Part shown: piece by piece, positions 4,971-5,162 of the stretch
Numbering within the stretch: the stretch's first letter is position 1
Layout: the number at the start of each line of letters is the position of its first letter
From: an uncultured Adlercreutzia sp.
GTDB taxonomy: Bacteria; Actinomycetota; Coriobacteriia; Coriobacteriales; Eggerthellaceae
Length of the DNA stretch: 5,162 bases
Assembly (NCBI GenBank): GCA_910589165.1
Contig: CAJUSP010000037.1
Location: forward strand, 1 to 5,162
Reading direction: 5' to 3'
Notes under the pieces: generated by a model
Told to the model about the DNA's origin: nothing
Seen by the model: only the letters and a program-made list of their open reading frames with translations
Databases searched by the model: none
Program-made: the position numbers and the translations under genes

Positions 4971-5162
4971 CCACGTTCCTAACTTGTATGAAAAAACTTG
5001 CCAGCGGCTCGCAGGGAAATGCGCTGTCTCATCCGAGGAGGAGCCCTCCAGTTCGGCGATGGCTCTAGAATTGCGTTTAGGTAGAGAGGAGCGGGCGATT
5101 TAGTGGCCGCTTTCTTATTAAACGAATTTCTACGACCAGAAAGGCTAAAACGATCTTCCAAA
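4971..5162. other. Lower-GC intergenic stretch without a supportable gene
   Basis: With the leader and promoter to its left, this completes a gene-free stretch of about 300 bases from 4859. It is visibly less GC-rich than the coding part of the window. The plus-strand ATG at 4988 reads only 26 codons before a stop. The minus strand is open from the window edge to a stop at 4979-4981, with a TTG as its only start; it has no ribosome site in view and no recognisable family. It holds a terminator-like hairpin (5002-5026). I see no tRNA, riboswitch, insertion sequence or attachment site. Confidence 0.5.
4991..5026 (-). terminator. Weak terminator-like hairpin facing left
   Basis: On the minus strand CAGCG (from 5026 to 5022) can pair with CGCTG (5006-5002); alternatively CGCA/TGCG pairs inside it (5023-5020 with 5013-5010). 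A run of six T follows at 4996-4991. It could end transcription of a leftward gene lying beyond the right edge, which would insulate the NrdR-box promoter. The stem is short and the distance to the T-run is slightly long, so the call is tentative. Confidence 0.3.

Noticed and set aside
4979..5161. Minus-strand open frame of 60 codons reaching the right edge
   Set aside because: Its only start is a TTG at the edge with no visible ribosome site, and it includes the terminator-like T-run. It could be the end of a gene beyond the window, but nothing in it supports that.

Overview
The window is GC-rich bacterial DNA with short intergenic gaps, GC-biased third codon positions and good Shine-Dalgarno sequences. 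It reads as a housekeeping locus with one small gene of unusual interest at the right end. The order SRP RNA - (dedA) - dnaX - ybaB - recR resembles the Gram-positive arrangement known from Bacillus subtilis (scr-dnaX-yaaK-recR). The base composition, the Ala/Pro-rich DnaX and the small NrdD-like protein suggest a high-GC anaerobic actinobacterium, most likely Coriobacteriia (Eggerthella group). That assignment is inference from the sequence, not a database match.

Left part (1-1090): a -10-like hexamer precedes a small bacterial SRP RNA (88-192), a nearly perfect long hairpin carrying the Ffh-binding domain. Next is a DedA-family membrane protein with all four key charged residues and an unusual charged, Ala/Glu-rich C-terminal tail.

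Middle (1094-4452): dnaX, ybaB and recR follow on the same strand. DnaX is the DNA polymerase III clamp-loader ATPase. It is long (789 aa), with Ala/Pro linkers separating a tau-like module and short terminal motifs, and one of its four zinc-ligand cysteines is replaced by Asp. YbaB is a small nucleoid-associated DNA-binding protein. RecR acts in RecFOR recombinational repair. The block ends in a strong hairpin that probably serves as a bidirectional terminator.

Right part (4538-5162): a convergent gene encodes a 106-aa protein whose C-terminal half resembles the glycyl-radical end of the anaerobic ribonucleotide reductase NrdD. It lacks the rest of that enzyme. Upstream lie two sites matching the NrdR box consensus, with centres 32 bp apart (three helical turns), placed over a plausible promoter. 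NrdR is the dedicated repressor of ribonucleotide reductase genes, so the regulatory DNA and the protein independently point to deoxynucleotide metabolism. This stand-alone glycyl-radical-like protein under apparent NrdR control is the most interesting item in the window. The last ~200 bases have lower GC (about 48% over 4921-5162 by hand count) and hold no gene I can support.
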